Shown one piece after another: positions 4,984 through 5,186 of a stretch of 5,186 nucleotides of DNA (the first letter of the stretch is position 1; the number at the start of each line of letters is the position of its first letter). Source of the DNA: Pseudomonadota bacterium (GTDB lineage: Bacteria > Pseudomonadota > Gammaproteobacteria > Steroidobacterales > Steroidobacteraceae); contig JAEZCR010000080.1 of assembly GCA_023433465.1 (NCBI GenBank), positions 1 through 5,186 of the forward strand, written 5' to 3'. The translations under genes and the position numbers were made by a program. The notes beneath the pieces were generated by a model. It was not told the origin of the DNA. It was given only the letters and a program-made list of their open reading frames with translations, and did not search any database.

Positions 4984-5186
4984 TCAGTCCGCCTGCCGCC
5001 GCAGAAATGCCGGAATATCCAGCACGTCCTCCGATTCCACGTCCGCCCGGAGGCCATCGCCTACCGCGCGCTGGCGCTGCACGGCGGGTTTGTCCAGTGC
5101 CGCGTAATCCGCCGCGGTCAGGGGACGACGGGGAACGACACGCATCGGGGGCTCCGCCTGCTGCTGAGCCGCCTGCGGGGCCACCT
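4984..5186 (-). CDS. ftsZ: Cell division protein FtsZ, C-terminal end (partial)
   Basis: Only the last 66-67 codons of FtsZ are present; the gene continues past the right edge. The visible part is the variable linker (Gln/Ala-rich, then Arg/Pro-rich) and the conserved C-terminal peptide EDVLDIPAFLRRQAD ending at the TGA at 4984-4986. In E. coli the equivalent DYLDIPAFLRKQAD binds the membrane anchors FtsA and ZipA and other regulators, so this end should attach the Z-ring to its partners. The GTPase domain is outside the window. The GTG codon at 5182-5184 is an internal valine codon, not a start. Placement directly upstream of lpxC on the same strand is the classic gammaproteobacterial order and supports the call, although it rests mainly on the terminal peptide. 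Confidence 0.93.
   Translation of the reverse strand, partial: VAPQAAQQQAEPPMRVVPRRPLTAADYAALDKPAVQRQRAVGDGLRADVESEDVLDIPAFLRRQAD

Overview
The window looks like a GC-rich chromosomal segment from a gammaproteobacterium. The best guess is the Xanthomonadales/Nevskiales/Steroidobacteraceae side of the class. The evidence is the C-terminal peptide of FtsZ (LDIPAFLRRQAD), an LpxC very close to the gammaproteobacterial type, and a short DciA-type (DUF721) protein next to an M23 peptidase. From general knowledge, the order ftsZ-lpxC-dciA-M23 peptidase-secA is the end of the division and cell-wall cluster in many of these bacteria. secA itself would lie to the left of base 1 and is not visible, and the lineage is an inference.

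Layout from right to left, in the direction of transcription of most genes (minus strand). The 3' end of ftsZ (4984-5186) is followed by a 147-nt gap holding a nested inverted repeat, then lpxC (3910-4836), the committed step of lipid A synthesis. After a 105-nt gap comes a two-gene redox module: a Tat-signal small subunit of the gluconate 2-dehydrogenase subunit 3 family (3238-3804) and, 12 nt later, a GMC-family FAD oxidoreductase (1534-3225). dciA, a replicative helicase loader, lies on the plus strand (1174-1533) and ends exactly where the GMC gene ends, so the two stop codons abut. dciA is divergent from an M23/LytM-type peptidoglycan endopeptidase with a membrane anchor (105-1010, minus strand), and the two share a 163-nt upstream region. 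Just past the peptidase stop codon, the first 94 bases form a long inverted repeat with a 32-bp stem, possibly cut by the window edge.

How the parts fit: FtsZ (division), LpxC (outer-membrane lipid A), the M23 enzyme (peptidoglycan remodelling) and DciA (DNA replication) are growth and envelope functions that commonly sit together. The GMC/subunit-3 pair is the accessory part. It is predicted to be an exported, membrane-associated FAD dehydrogenase whose small subunit supplies the Tat signal. Its substrate cannot be read from sequence, and no cytochrome c subunit gene lies beside it.

The most interesting items are the terminal inverted repeat with its alternative fold, the loss of the usual Asn in the catalytic C-terminal motif of the GMC protein, its Cys-x5-Cys-x3-Cys motif, the zero-gap convergent dciA/GMC junction, and the structured ftsZ-lpxC spacer. 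No RNA gene, CRISPR array, transposase or clear riboswitch was seen.
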